Source: Allostella vacuolata
GTDB taxonomy: Bacteria > Pseudomonadota > Alphaproteobacteria > ATCC43930 > Allostellaceae
Reading direction: 5' to 3'
NCBI GenBank assembly: GCA_006739055.1
Contig: AP019702.1
Coordinates: 4,117,388-4,181,387, forward strand
Length of the DNA stretch: 64,000 nucleotides
Below, piece after piece: positions 18,926 through 27,335 of the stretch. The position numbers were made by a program, and so were the translations under genes. A model generated the notes under the pieces. The model did no database searches. It saw only the letters and a program-made list of their open reading frames with translations, and was not told where the DNA came from. Numbering within the stretch: the stretch's first letter is position 1; every line of letters begins with the position of its first letter.

Positions 18926-20154
18926 GCCGCCGGGATACCCGCCGGACCCTTGCCCGCCGCGCGCTCGTCGCCCGAATGCCCAGAATCCGAATGTCCAGAG
19001 GCCGAATGCCCGGCTCCCGACTGCCCCGCCCCGGAATAGCCGAGAGGATCCCGCTCCGTCGCCGGATGCGGCACCTTCACCGCCGGCTCGAGCGCCCGCG
19101 GCTCCGCGGTGATCGGCCGGGTGAGAAGGCCGTGGATCGCGTCGTCGATCGACAGCCGGCCGTCGAGAATGGCCTGCACCGCCTCGCAGATCGGCATCTC
19201 GATGCCGAGACGGCGGGCAAGGTCGGTGACGGAGCGGGCATTGACCGCGCCTTCGACGACCGCCCGCTTGCCGGCCAGCGCCTCTTCCACCGACAGGCCC
19301 TGGCCCAGGGCCTTGCCGAACGAGAAGTTGCGCGACTGCTCGCTGGAACAGGTGAGTGTCAGGTCGCCGATGCCGGACAGCCCCGTCACCGTCTCGCGCT
19401 GGCCGCCGAGCGCCTCGGCCAGGCGCTTCATCTCGGCCAGGCCGCGCGAGATGAGGGCCGCCCTGGGGTTGGACCCGAAGCCGCGGCCGGCGGCCATGCC
19501 GCAGGCGATCGCGAGCACGTTCTTGACCGCGCCGCCGACCTCGACCCCGACCGGGTCGTCGGACAGATACGGGCGGAAGGTGGCGGTGCCGAGCGTCACG
19601 GCGATGCGCGCCGCCAGGGGGTCGAGCTCCGCCTCCGGCCCGCCGACGGCGATCGTGACCGCGGTCGGCTGGCCCGCCGCCGCCTCGCCGGCGAAGCTCG
19701 GGCCGGACAGGATGGCACGCGCCCGGCCCGGCATCTCGGCCGCCACGACGTCGGTCATCAGGGTGCCGGTATCCGCCTCGACGCCCTTGCTGCAGATCAG
19801 CACCGGCACGCCCGGCGCCAGCAGCGGCTGCACCTGGCGGGCGACCCGGCGCAGGAACTGGGATGGCACCACCAGGAGCACCAGCCCGCATCCGGCGAGC
19901 GACGCGGCCAGGTCGTCGGACACCGCCACTTCCGGCGGAATCGCATGCTCGGGGAGGAATGGATTGCGCCGGGTGCGGGCGGCGGCGCCGGCGGCTTCGG
20001 CCTCCCGGATCCAGAGCCGGACGTTCCGGCCCGCCCGGGCGGCGATCAGGGCCAGAGCAGTGCCCCAGGCACCGCCGCCGACCACACAGATTTCGTTAAA
20101 TGGTTCCGGGACGACATTGTCGAAGGCCCGGGTAGCTGTGCCGTATTCTGACAC
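18922..20154 (-). CDS. gpsA: Glycerol-3-phosphate dehydrogenase [NAD(P)+] with repeat-rich C-terminal tail
   Basis: Reduces dihydroxyacetone phosphate to sn-glycerol-3-phosphate. The Rossmann motif is VVGGGAWGTALA; LICSKGVE, LSGPSFAGE, the catalytic Lys in GGAVKNVLAIACG and the GIGDLTLTC segment follow in family order. An ATG-started frame from 20220 exists, but a good promoter overlaps that ATG, and the GTG at 20154 has GGGGGAG upstream, so 20154 is preferred (410 residues). The last 60 residues go beyond the usual enzyme and contain a run of SGAG/SGHS-like units, which overlaps no known domain. As first gene of the operon it supplies the acceptor for GgpS; it could also be the only gpsA of the cell. 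Confidence 0.9.
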   Translation of the reverse strand: MSEYGTATRAFDNVVPEPFNEICVVGGGAWGTALALIAARAGRNVRLWIREAEAAGAAARTRRNPFLPEHAIPPEVAVSDDLAASLAGCGLVLLVVPSQFLRRVARQVQPLLAPGVPVLICSKGVEADTGTLMTDVVAAEMPGRARAILSGPSFAGEAAAGQPTAVTIAVGGPEAELDPLAARIAVTLGTATFRPYLSDDPVGVEVGGAVKNVLAIACGMAAGRGFGSNPRAALISRGLAEMKRLAEALGGQRETVTGLSGIGDLTLTCSSEQSRNFSFGKALGQGLSVEEALAGKRAVVEGAVNARSVTDLARRLGIEMPICEAVQAILDGRLSIDDAIHGLLTRPITAEPRALEPAVKVPHPATERDPLGYSGAGQSGAGHSASGHSDSGHSGDERAAGKGPAGIPAA

Positions 20155-20208
20155 GGTCTCGGCTCCCCCCGGTCCGTACAGGACCTCTATTTGACAGGAT
20201 GTGCTTTC

Positions 20209-20238
20209 CTTATATGCCAATGCGACCGCTCTTGTCTA
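20209..20238 (-). promoter_or_regulatory. Sigma-70-type promoter of the glucosylglycerol operon
   Basis: On the minus strand TAGACA (20233-20238) and TATAAG (20209-20214) are separated by 18 bp; each differs from consensus by one base. Transcription would begin near 20202, so the ATG at 20220 could not be the gpsA start while the GTG at 20154 could. The region is visibly less GC-rich than its surroundings. Confidence 0.6.
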
Positions 20239-20364
20239 CCTCCGGGCGTACAAACGGCCTGTAGACAGCTTCCAATGCCTTGTTTTCGGGGGAAATATCA
20301 GCGGATTTTTTCCACACACCCGGCGACCGGGAGCACGGGGACTCCCCCACGGCATGTACGGAAT

Positions 20365-20904
20365 CTAGGGAGCGGTCCCGACCGTCGCGGCCCGGCCATC
20401 CTTGGCGCGCAGCCACGAGAAGAGATACTCCGACCCTGCGTAGAGAACAGTGTCCGCCACCGCCACGGTCGCCGCGTAGGCGGCGGAACCCAGGGCTCCG
20501 GCGCCGCCCAGCAGGCTGCCGATGGCAAAGCTGCGGGTGGCGCTGGCGACACGATAGCTGAGGGACTTGCCGGCGATGACGTCGGGATCGGCCGGCCGCG
20601 TGCCGGCGTCGGTCAGGGCGTCCCATGCCAGCTCATGGACGAGATAGACCGCGCCGGACGTCACGAAGCTGACGGCGAAGACCACCCCGCCGCTGGCCGC
20701 CGCCGCGCCGTGGAAGCCGAAGAACAGCGCGGTTTCCAGGGCGCTGGAAGCCAGCTCGAAGGTAGCCGCCTTCGTCAGCATCTTGGTGACCGAGCGGGTG
20801 ACCGAGCCGGGGGCAGCCTGCTCCGGCTGCGCCGCGGCCGGAGCGGCGGCCAGAAGCAGCAAGGCCAGCGTCATTGCCGCGATGCGCGTATGTTTCCAAC
20901 TCAT
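20365..20904 (-). CDS. Membrane protein with two DUF2061-like segments
   Basis: A 179-residue protein with a cleavable-looking signal (residues about 7-25, ending AAA/AQ) and two related halves. The second half, GKSLSYRVASATRSFAIGSLLGG and onward (KSLSYR, then YLFSW), follows the DUF2061 pattern of a K-S-x-S-x-R start, two helices and an aromatic end. The first half (TKAATFEL, then VHELAWDAL) repeats it more loosely. Function of DUF2061 is unknown; it is a small membrane domain, often duplicated or near sulfate and lipid genes. The gene is divergent from the AMP-ligase gene and has its own short upstream region. Confidence 0.65.
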   Translation of the reverse strand: MSWKHTRIAAMTLALLLLAAAPAAAQPEQAAPGSVTRSVTKMLTKAATFELASSALETALFFGFHGAAAASGGVVFAVSFVTSGAVYLVHELAWDALTDAGTRPADPDVIAGKSLSYRVASATRSFAIGSLLGGAGALGSAAYAATVAVADTVLYAGSEYLFSWLRAKDGRAATVGTAP

Positions 20905-20993
20905 GATTATCCCGGGTACGAGACCGGATTGGGTCGGCCTTGCCGCATGCATACGCCCGCCTTATCGTTGCGTCACGGTGCAGAGGTGGGACG

Positions 20994-22463
20994 ATGGCGT
21001 ACTTCGGCGATGGAATCGGTCGCTTTGCAGCCGCGCAGCCGTCGGCGCCTGCACTCGTCACCGAAAGCGCAACCTTCGATTTCGCCTGGCTGGACCGGGC
21101 CGTCGCGGCCCAGCTGGACCGTTTCCGCCAGGACGGCATCGGGCCGGGAACGGTCGTCGCGCTCGTCATGCGCGACCGGCCGGAGCACGTCGTGGCGCTC
21201 TTCGCCCTGCAACGCCTGGGTGCTGCGGTCCTGCTGATCGCGCCATCCGACCCGCCGGCCCTGAGGGCGGGCCTGGCGGCACAGGCCGGGGCGCGACTGG
21301 CCGTCGGCGCGCCGGAGGATGGGGCGGGCTGGACGATCCCGTTCCGCGGCTTCGGCCAGGGCGGGGACCCGTCGGCCGAGGCGCCGCCGCCCCCCGCGCT
21401 CGACGACGTCTGCTTCTTCCGGCGATCCTCAGGCACCACCGGCGGGGTCCCGCGCCTCACGCCCAGCACCCATCGCCATGAGCTGGCCCAGTTCGAGATC
21501 GGCTGGTCGGTCGCCCCCTGGGGCCCCGGCAACCGCCTTTTCGTCATCGTCTCGACGAGCTTCGAGTTCGGCCGAAAGGGCATGCAGCACGCGCTGGTCG
21601 GCGGCGGCGCGGTGATCCTGCCACCGCCGATCGCCACCGCTGCGGACCTCGCCTCCTGGACCCGCCGGCTGGGGGCGACCTGGACCCAGATGACGCCCGC
21701 CCACTTGCGTCACCTCCTGGCCTCGGACCTGCCGCGGCCGCTGCTGCCCGGCCTCGCCATCGTCACCAGCAGCGCCGCCCTCACCGTCGCCGAGCGCGAC
21801 CGGGTGATGGCGGAGATCACGCCCGACCTCTTCATGATCTATGGCACCAACGAGGTCGGCATCCTCGCCTGCGCCCGGCCGGAGCATCTCCGGCAGCGCC
21901 CCGGCACCGTGGGGCGCCTGCCCTCCGTCGTCGACGCCGGGGTAGTCGACAGCCAGGGCCGGCCGCTGCCGGACGATGCCGTCGGCGAGATGCGGTTCCG
22001 GCATCCGGCCTATCCGACCCACTATGCCGCCGTCGAGCCCGGCTCGCCGAGCCGCTTCGCCGACGGCTGGTTCTACCCGGGCGATCTCGGCCGCATCGAC
22101 GCGGACGGCTTCGTCTATCTCCGGGGGCGGACGGACGACGTGATCAATGTCGGCGGCCTGAAGGTCTATCCCGCCGATATCGAGGAGTGCCTGGTCACCC
22201 ATCCGGGCGTCGCCGAGGCGGCCGCGATCGGCGTCTTCGCCACCCTGCATGGCACGCTTCCGGTCGCCGTCGTCGTGCTGCGGGCGCCGACGGCGGAAGC
22301 GGCCCTGATCCGCCATTGCATCGACCGCCTGGGCCGCGCCCGGTCGCCGGCGGCCGTGCTGGTCGTCGATGCGCTGCCCAAGACCGCGGCCGGCAAGATC
22401 GACCGTGCGGAACTGGTGCGCAAGCTGCGCGCCGCGACCGAGGCGGGAAAGCCCCAAGCCTGA
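20994..22463 (+). CDS. AMP-dependent acyl/aryl-adenylating enzyme (ANL family)
   Basis: A 489-residue adenylating enzyme that would activate a carboxylic acid with ATP. The P-loop-like motif RSSGTTGGVPR is near residue 143, the IYGTNEVG aromatic/adenine motif near 285, the YPGDLGRIDADG hinge Asp near 365 and the catalytic Lys in KTAAGKIDR near 465. The ATG at 20994 has GAGGTGGG upstream. No carrier protein or CoA-partner gene is adjacent, so the acid and final acceptor are unknown; it may be a fatty-acid or benzoate-type ligase or the loading enzyme of a small biosynthetic step. Confidence 0.85.
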   Translation: MAYFGDGIGRFAAAQPSAPALVTESATFDFAWLDRAVAAQLDRFRQDGIGPGTVVALVMRDRPEHVVALFALQRLGAAVLLIAPSDPPALRAGLAAQAGARLAVGAPEDGAGWTIPFRGFGQGGDPSAEAPPPPALDDVCFFRRSSGTTGGVPRLTPSTHRHELAQFEIGWSVAPWGPGNRLFVIVSTSFEFGRKGMQHALVGGGAVILPPPIATAADLASWTRRLGATWTQMTPAHLRHLLASDLPRPLLPGLAIVTSSAALTVAERDRVMAEITPDLFMIYGTNEVGILACARPEHLRQRPGTVGRLPSVVDAGVVDSQGRPLPDDAVGEMRFRHPAYPTHYAAVEPGSPSRFADGWFYPGDLGRIDADGFVYLRGRTDDVINVGGLKVYPADIEECLVTHPGVAEAAAIGVFATLHGTLPVAVVVLRAPTAEAALIRHCIDRLGRARSPAAVLVVDALPKTAAGKIDRAELVRKLRAATEAGKPQA

Positions 22464-22582
22464 CTTGGCCCGGGCCCAGAATGGCCCGCGAATGGCCCTG
22501 ATTGCCTTGTCTTGCCGAGGGTATCCTACCAGATATCGCCGCTTGGCCGGCGGCGGCGGAACCCAGGCGAGGGCGGCAGGGC

Positions 22583-24280
22583 ATGGATTGGTGGCGCGGC
22601 GCGGTAATCTATCAGGTCTACCCGCGGAGCTTTCAGGACAGCGACGGCGACGGGGTGGGCGACCTCCGGGGGATCACCCGGCGCCTGCCCTACATCGCCG
22701 AGCTCGGCGTCGACGCGCTCTGGATATCGCCCTTCTTCAAGTCGCCGATGGAGGATTTCGGCTACGACGTGGAGGATTACCGCCAGGTCGACCCGCTGTT
22801 CGGCACGCTGGAGGATTTCGACCGGCTGGTGGCGGCCGCGCACGGCCTCGGCGTCAAGGTGGTCCTCGACATGGTCCTGAGCCACACCTCGCACCGCCAT
22901 CGCTGGTTCCAGGAATCGCGCCGCTCGCGCGCCGGGCCGCGGGCGGACTGGTACGTCTGGGCCGATGCCCGGCCCGACGGGACCCCGCCCAACAACTGGC
23001 TGTCGATGTTCGGCGGCTCGGCCTGGACCTGGGAACCCCGGCGCGAGCAGTACTACCTGCACCATTTCCTGGCCTCGCAGCCGGATCTCGACGTCCACAA
23101 CCCGGCGGTGCAGGACGCGCTGCTGGACGAATGCCGCTTCTGGCTCGACCGCGGGGTCGACGGCTTCCGCCTCGACGCCTGCAACTGCCTGACCCACGAC
23201 CGGGCGCTGCGCGACAACCCGCCCCGCCCGCCGGGCGCGCCGCCGACCGAGGGGGTGCGGCCGTCCCACCCCTACAACCGCCAGCTTCATCGCTTCGACA
23301 AGTCGCAACCGGAGACGCTGGGCTTCCTGCGCCGCCTGCGCAACGTCGCCGACCGCTACGGCGACGTCCTTCTGGTCGCCGAGATCGCCGACGACGACGG
23401 GCTGAAGGTGGCGGAGGAATATGCCGGCCCGGCCGGCCCCCTGCACACCGCCTATTCCTTCTCCCTGCTCGGTCCCGAACTCGACGTCGAGCTGCTGGTG
23501 CAGATCTTCGAAGCGTTCCACAACGGCCACCGCCACGGCTGGCCCGCCTGGGCCTTCAGCAACCACGACGTTGCCCGCGTCGCCTCGCGCTGGGGCGGCC
23601 CGGACGCGCCGCCGGAGCTGGCCAAGTCGCTGATCGCCCTGCTGGCCGCGCTCCGCGGCACCGTCTTCCTCTACCAGGGGGAGGAGCTGGGGCTGCCCGA
23701 GGCCGACGTGCCCTACGAGCGGATCCGCGACCCGTTCGGGCTGGCCTTCTTCCCCGACTTCCCCGGCCGCGACGGCTGCCGCACGCCGATGCCGTGGGAC
23801 GATTCCGACCGCCATGGCGGCTTCTCCGACGCGTCGGGCTGGCTGCCGATCCCCAATGCCCATCTCCGCCGCAGCGTCGGCGCGCAGGAGGCCGACCCGT
23901 CGTCGGTCCTGCACTTCACCCGCACCCTGCTGCACTGGCGCCGGCAGCGGCCGTCGCTGGTCAAGGGCGACATCCGCTTCGTCTCGGTCGAGCCGGGCCT
24001 GGTCGCGGTCGTCCGCTCGCTCGGCGACGAACACACGCTGGTGGTCGTCGAACTGTCGGGCCGGGCCCGGGCGCTGCCGCTGCCGGCTCCCCTGCTGGCG
24101 ATCATGGACGAGCCCGGCCGATCGGCGCCGCGGATCGAGGACGGCACGCTGCACCTGCCGCCCTACGGCCGCTTCGTCTCGGCCCTGGCGGCGGCACCGG
24201 CCGCGGCTCAGCCCTCCAGTTCCTCGCGCAGCATCTCCAGCCGGAGCCACTCCTCCTCGGCCGCCGCCAACTCGGCCTGA
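22583..24280 (+). CDS. GH13 alpha-glucosidase-like enzyme
   Basis: A 565-residue alpha-amylase-superfamily enzyme. The start is DWWRGAVIYQVYPRSF; the nucleophile Asp is in DGFRLDACN (about residue 200), the general acid Glu in LLVAEIADD (about 270) and the transition-state Asp in FSNHDVARVA (about 332). This order and the length are those of GH13 alpha-glucosidases that act on short malto- or sucrose-type sugars; no signal peptide is present, so it is cytoplasmic. Two paralogues lie at 39588 and 41213. Compared with them it has an added Ser/Ala-rich C-terminal tail of about 25 residues, coded by the DNA that is antisense to the end of uup (73-bp overlap). Confidence 0.87.
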   Translation: MDWWRGAVIYQVYPRSFQDSDGDGVGDLRGITRRLPYIAELGVDALWISPFFKSPMEDFGYDVEDYRQVDPLFGTLEDFDRLVAAAHGLGVKVVLDMVLSHTSHRHRWFQESRRSRAGPRADWYVWADARPDGTPPNNWLSMFGGSAWTWEPRREQYYLHHFLASQPDLDVHNPAVQDALLDECRFWLDRGVDGFRLDACNCLTHDRALRDNPPRPPGAPPTEGVRPSHPYNRQLHRFDKSQPETLGFLRRLRNVADRYGDVLLVAEIADDDGLKVAEEYAGPAGPLHTAYSFSLLGPELDVELLVQIFEAFHNGHRHGWPAWAFSNHDVARVASRWGGPDAPPELAKSLIALLAALRGTVFLYQGEELGLPEADVPYERIRDPFGLAFFPDFPGRDGCRTPMPWDDSDRHGGFSDASGWLPIPNAHLRRSVGAQEADPSSVLHFTRTLLHWRRQRPSLVKGDIRFVSVEPGLVAVVRSLGDEHTLVVVELSGRARALPLPAPLLAIMDEPGRSAPRIEDGTLHLPPYGRFVSALAAAPAAAQPSSSSRSISSRSHSSSAAANSA

Positions 24281-26025
24281 GCGGCACCGATGCCGGTGGT
24301 GGCGGCATCGAACTTCGACTTGTCGCGGGCATAGAGGCCGGGGTCGGCCAGGGTCGCCTGGTGGCGGGCGATCTGCTTCTCGAGCTCGGCCATGCGCTTG
24401 GGCAGCTGGTCGAGGGCGCGGCGCTCGGCGAAGCCCAGGCGCGGCTTGCGTGCCCGCGGGGCGGCGTCGGCCGGCTCGGCGCGCGACCGGGCGGTGCGCG
24501 CCGAGCCGCGCGGCTCTCCCCCGCGCGCCTCCACTCCGGTGCCGCGCTGGCTCACCATGTCGGAGTAGCCGCCGGCATACTCCGTCCACTGCGCCGGCCC
24601 CTCATAGGCGATCACCGAGGTCGCCACCCGGTCGAGGAAGTCGCGGTCGTGGCTGACCAGCAGGACCGTGCCGGGATAGTCCGCCAGCATCTCCTGCAGC
24701 AGGTCGAGGGTCTCCAGGTCGAGGTCGTTGGTCGGCTCGTCCAGCACCAGCAGGTTGGACGGCAGGGTCAGCGCGCGGGCCAGCGTCAGCCGGCCGCGCT
24801 CGCCGCCCGACAGCGCCGATACCGGCGTGCGCGCCTGCTCGGGCGTGAACAGGAAATCCTGCATGTAGCCGGCGAAGTGGCGCGGCCGGCCGCCGACCAT
24901 GATGGTGTCGCCGCCGCCGCCGGTCAGCACGTCCTTCAGGGTCGCCGCCGGGTCGAGCATCTCGCGGCGCTGGTCGAGCGTCACCATCTGCACGTTGGCG
25001 CCGAGCCGGACGGTGCCCTGGTCCGGCGCCAGCGTGCCGGTCAGCAGCGACAGCAGCGTCGTCTTGCCGGCGCCGTTCGGCCCGACCAGCGCCATGCGGT
25101 CGCCGCGGCGCAGCTTCAGCGACAGGTCGCGGACGATCGCCCGCTCGCCAAACGACTTGGAGACCCCGATCATCTCGGCCACCAGCTTGCCGGACGTCTC
25201 GCCCTCGCCCAGCGTCATCCGGACGTCGCCCACCACCCGGCGCTGCTCGCGCCGCTCGGTGCGCAGGGACTGCAGCGCGCGCAGCCGGCCCTGGTTGCGC
25301 TTGCGCCGGGCGGTCACGCCGTAGCGCAGCCAGTGCTGCTCCTCGACGATCTTGCGGTCGAGCTTGTGGCGCTCGAGCTCCTCCTCCTCCAGCACCCGGT
25401 CGCGCCATTCCTCGAAGGCGGAGAAGCCCTGCTCCAGGCGGCGGGTGACGCCGCGGTCGAGCCACAGGGTGGCGCGCGACAGCGACTGCAGAAAGCGCCG
25501 GTCGTGGCTGATGACGACGATGGCCGAGCGCAGCCCCGCCAGCTCCTGCTCCAGCCATTCGATCGCCGGCAGGTCGAGATGGTTGGTCGGCTCGTCCAGC
25601 AGCAGCACGTCCGGCGACGGGGCCAGCACCCGGGCCAGCGCCGCGCGCCGCGCCTCCCCGCCCGACAGGCGGGCCGGGTCCTCGTTCCCGGTCAGGCCCA
25701 GCGCCTCCAGCAGCAGCCGGGCGCGGTGGTGGTCACCGTCGGGCGGGATGTCGCCCTCGGCATAGGCGAGCGTGGTCGCATATCCGGACAGGTCCGGCTC
25801 CTGCGGCAGGTAGCGGATGACCGCCCCCTGGTGGACGACGCGGGTGCCGCGATCCGCCTCGATCAGGCCGGCGGCGATCTTCAGCAGGGTCGACTTGCCG
25901 GACCCGTTGCGGCCGACGAGGCAGAGGCGTTCCCCCTCGGCGACCGACATGTCGGCGCCCTCGACGATCGGCGGCCCGCCGAACGAAAGGTGGATATCCT
26001 GGAGGACGAGCAGCGGCGATGCCAT
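24208..26025 (-). CDS. uup: ABC-F family ATPase, Uup-like
   Basis: A 605-residue soluble protein with two ABC ATPase domains (Walker A GRNGSGKST near residue 40 and GPNGAGKTT near 317; signatures LSGGEARRAAL and LSGGERGRLTL) joined by a charged linker, without membrane helices. A C-terminal Glu/Ala-rich coiled coil (about 520-605) marks it as Uup rather than EttA. ABC-F proteins act on ribosomes; Uup is linked to DNA transposition precision and ribosome/branched DNA roles in E. coli. The gene ends inside the convergent GH13 gene. Confidence 0.9.
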   Translation of the reverse strand: MASPLLVLQDIHLSFGGPPIVEGADMSVAEGERLCLVGRNGSGKSTLLKIAAGLIEADRGTRVVHQGAVIRYLPQEPDLSGYATTLAYAEGDIPPDGDHHRARLLLEALGLTGNEDPARLSGGEARRAALARVLAPSPDVLLLDEPTNHLDLPAIEWLEQELAGLRSAIVVISHDRRFLQSLSRATLWLDRGVTRRLEQGFSAFEEWRDRVLEEEELERHKLDRKIVEEQHWLRYGVTARRKRNQGRLRALQSLRTERREQRRVVGDVRMTLGEGETSGKLVAEMIGVSKSFGERAIVRDLSLKLRRGDRMALVGPNGAGKTTLLSLLTGTLAPDQGTVRLGANVQMVTLDQRREMLDPAATLKDVLTGGGGDTIMVGGRPRHFAGYMQDFLFTPEQARTPVSALSGGERGRLTLARALTLPSNLLVLDEPTNDLDLETLDLLQEMLADYPGTVLLVSHDRDFLDRVATSVIAYEGPAQWTEYAGGYSDMVSQRGTGVEARGGEPRGSARTARSRAEPADAAPRARKPRLGFAERRALDQLPKRMAELEKQIARHQATLADPGLYARDKSKFDAATTGIGAAQAELAAAEEEWLRLEMLREELEG

Positions 26026-26112
26026 GGAGCCTGGAGGCCGATCTGGAAAGGGGAAGCGCCCGGTTAAAGCACGCGGGCGCCGGGATCAACATCCGGCGGC
26101 GCCCGATTTCGC

Positions 26113-26138
26113 GTAACGTCGGGCCTGGCTGCAGCGAA
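26113..26138 (+). promoter_or_regulatory. Possible autoregulatory ECF promoter
   Basis: GTAACG (26113-26118), a 16-bp spacer and CGAA (26135-26138) fit the GTAACC-N16-CGAA motif that I recall for the sigma-F / NrsF system of Caulobacter. Transcription would start near 26144, directly before the sigma gene. This is one base from the motif and could be chance. Confidence 0.5.
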
Positions 26139-26157
26139 GGACCGGGTGAAAGGCACC

Positions 26158-26709
26158 GTGAGCGATCGCGAAACCCAATGGACGGCGTGGATGCGGGCGG
26201 CCGACGGCGGCGACGATGCCGCCTATTGCCGGCTGCTGCAGGCGCTGGCGCCGGTGGTGCGCGGCGTCGTCCGCCATGCCCTGCTCCGCGCCGGGGCGGG
26301 CACCGACGATGCCGAGGACGTGGTGCAGGAGACGCTGCTGGCCATCCATCTGAAGCGCCATACCTGGGACCGGTCGGCACCGATCGGCCCCTGGATCAAC
26401 GCCATCACCCGCTACAAGACGGTCGACGCGCTGCGCCGCCGCGGCCGGCGGGCGGAACAGCCCCTGGACGACGTGGTCGCGACCCTGGCGGCACCGCCGG
26501 CCGAGGACGGCCTGTCCCGCCGCGACGCGGAGCGGGCGCTGGCCACCCTGCCCGGCCGCACCCACCAGGTGGTGCGGTCGATCTCGCTCGACGGCGCCGG
26601 GATCGGCGAGACGGCGCGGCGGCTGGGAATATCCGAGGGCGCGGTGCGCGTCGCCCTGCATCGCGGGCTGAAGGCCCTGGCTCGGCGTTTCGGCGGAGAG
26701 AGCGCATGA
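26158..26709 (+). CDS. ECF RNA polymerase sigma factor (sigma-F/NrsF-linked type)
   Basis: A 183-residue ECF sigma factor with region 2 (about residues 25-95; DDAEDVVQETLLAIHLKRHT, in part EDVVQETLLAIHL, and the ARRYKTVDALRR-type core) and region 4 helix-turn-helix (IGETARRLGISEGAVRVALH). The putative promoter puts the RNA start near 26144, so the GTG at 26158 with AAAGG before it is preferred over the GTG at 26146. Its stop overlaps the next ATG, which codes for an NrsF anti-sigma factor, so the pair is coupled. In Caulobacter the homologous pair answers to heavy metals; that role here is an inference. Confidence 0.88.
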   Translation: MSDRETQWTAWMRAADGGDDAAYCRLLQALAPVVRGVVRHALLRAGAGTDDAEDVVQETLLAIHLKRHTWDRSAPIGPWINAITRYKTVDALRRRGRRAEQPLDDVVATLAAPPAEDGLSRRDAERALATLPGRTHQVVRSISLDGAGIGETARRLGISEGAVRVALHRGLKALARRFGGESA

Positions 26710-27335
26710 GAACCGAGGACCTGATCCGGGCGCTCGCGGCCGACCGGCCGCGGGCCGTACCCCCCCTGCCCCGGCTGCTCGCCGCCGCCCTGCTCGCCGG
26801 CCTGGTCGTGGCCGTGGCCGGCTTCCTGGTCGAGCTCGGCGTGCGCGCCGACATCAGGGAGGCGGCGGGCACCATCCGCTTCCTGGTCAAGCCGGCGACG
26901 ATGCTGCTGCTGGCCGCGAGCGCGCTGGCCACCCTCCCGGCGCTGGCCCGCCCCGGCGGCCGGGCCGGGCCGGGGCTGCTGCTCGCGCCGCTGGCGCTGG
27001 CGGCGGCGGTGGCGGTCGAACTGGCGGTGACGCCCAGCGGGGCGTGGGGCGGCCGGCTGGTCGGCAGCAACGCCCTGGTCTGCCTGGTGGCGGTGCCGCT
27101 GCTGGCCCTGCCGCTCCTGCTCGCCCTGCTGGGCGCGCTGCGGCAGGGCGCGCCCGAGCGCCCGGGGCGGCTCGGCGCGCTGGCCGGCACCCTGGCCGGA
27201 GCCCTGGCCGCCGCCCTCTACGCCATCCACTGCCCCGACGATTCGCCGCTCTTCGTCGCCGCCTGGTACTCGCTGGCGATCGCCGTCACCACGCTCGCCG
27301 GGGCGGCGGCCGGCCGCCGGCTGCTGCGCTGGTGA
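26706..27335 (+). CDS. nrsF: NrsF family anti-sigma factor (DUF1109), six-helix membrane protein
   Basis: A 209-residue protein with a short cytoplasmic N-terminus (MRTEDLIRALAADRP) and six hydrophobic helices, as in NrsF/DUF1109 anti-sigma factors. A Cys sits in the late loop (IHCPDD), the place where NrsF proteins carry conserved cysteines. It overlaps the sigma gene by 4 bp and is followed by a dioxygenase gene overlapping its stop (GTGA). Confidence 0.87.
   Translation: MRTEDLIRALAADRPRAVPPLPRLLAAALLAGLVVAVAGFLVELGVRADIREAAGTIRFLVKPATMLLLAASALATLPALARPGGRAGPGLLLAPLALAAAVAVELAVTPSGAWGGRLVGSNALVCLVAVPLLALPLLLALLGALRQGAPERPGRLGALAGTLAGALAAALYAIHCPDDSPLFVAAWYSLAIAVTTLAGAAAGRRLLRW

Noticed and set aside
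20191-20216. TTGACA followed by TATATG on the plus strand
   Set aside because: The spacing is only 14 bp and no plus-strand gene follows; the minus-strand promoter at 20209-20238 fits better.
20220-20222. ATG at 20220 as the gpsA start
   Set aside because: It overlaps the -10 to -35 spacer of the best promoter, and the added 22 residues do not resemble the family, whereas GTG 20154 has a good ribosome site.
22369-26067. A 1232-residue open frame on the plus strand and other frames of 300-800 codons such as 2425-4839 (minus) and 15441-18206 (plus)
   Set aside because: They lie across well recognised genes, are Arg/Pro/Gly/Ala-rich without any domain, and are expected by chance in DNA this rich in GC.
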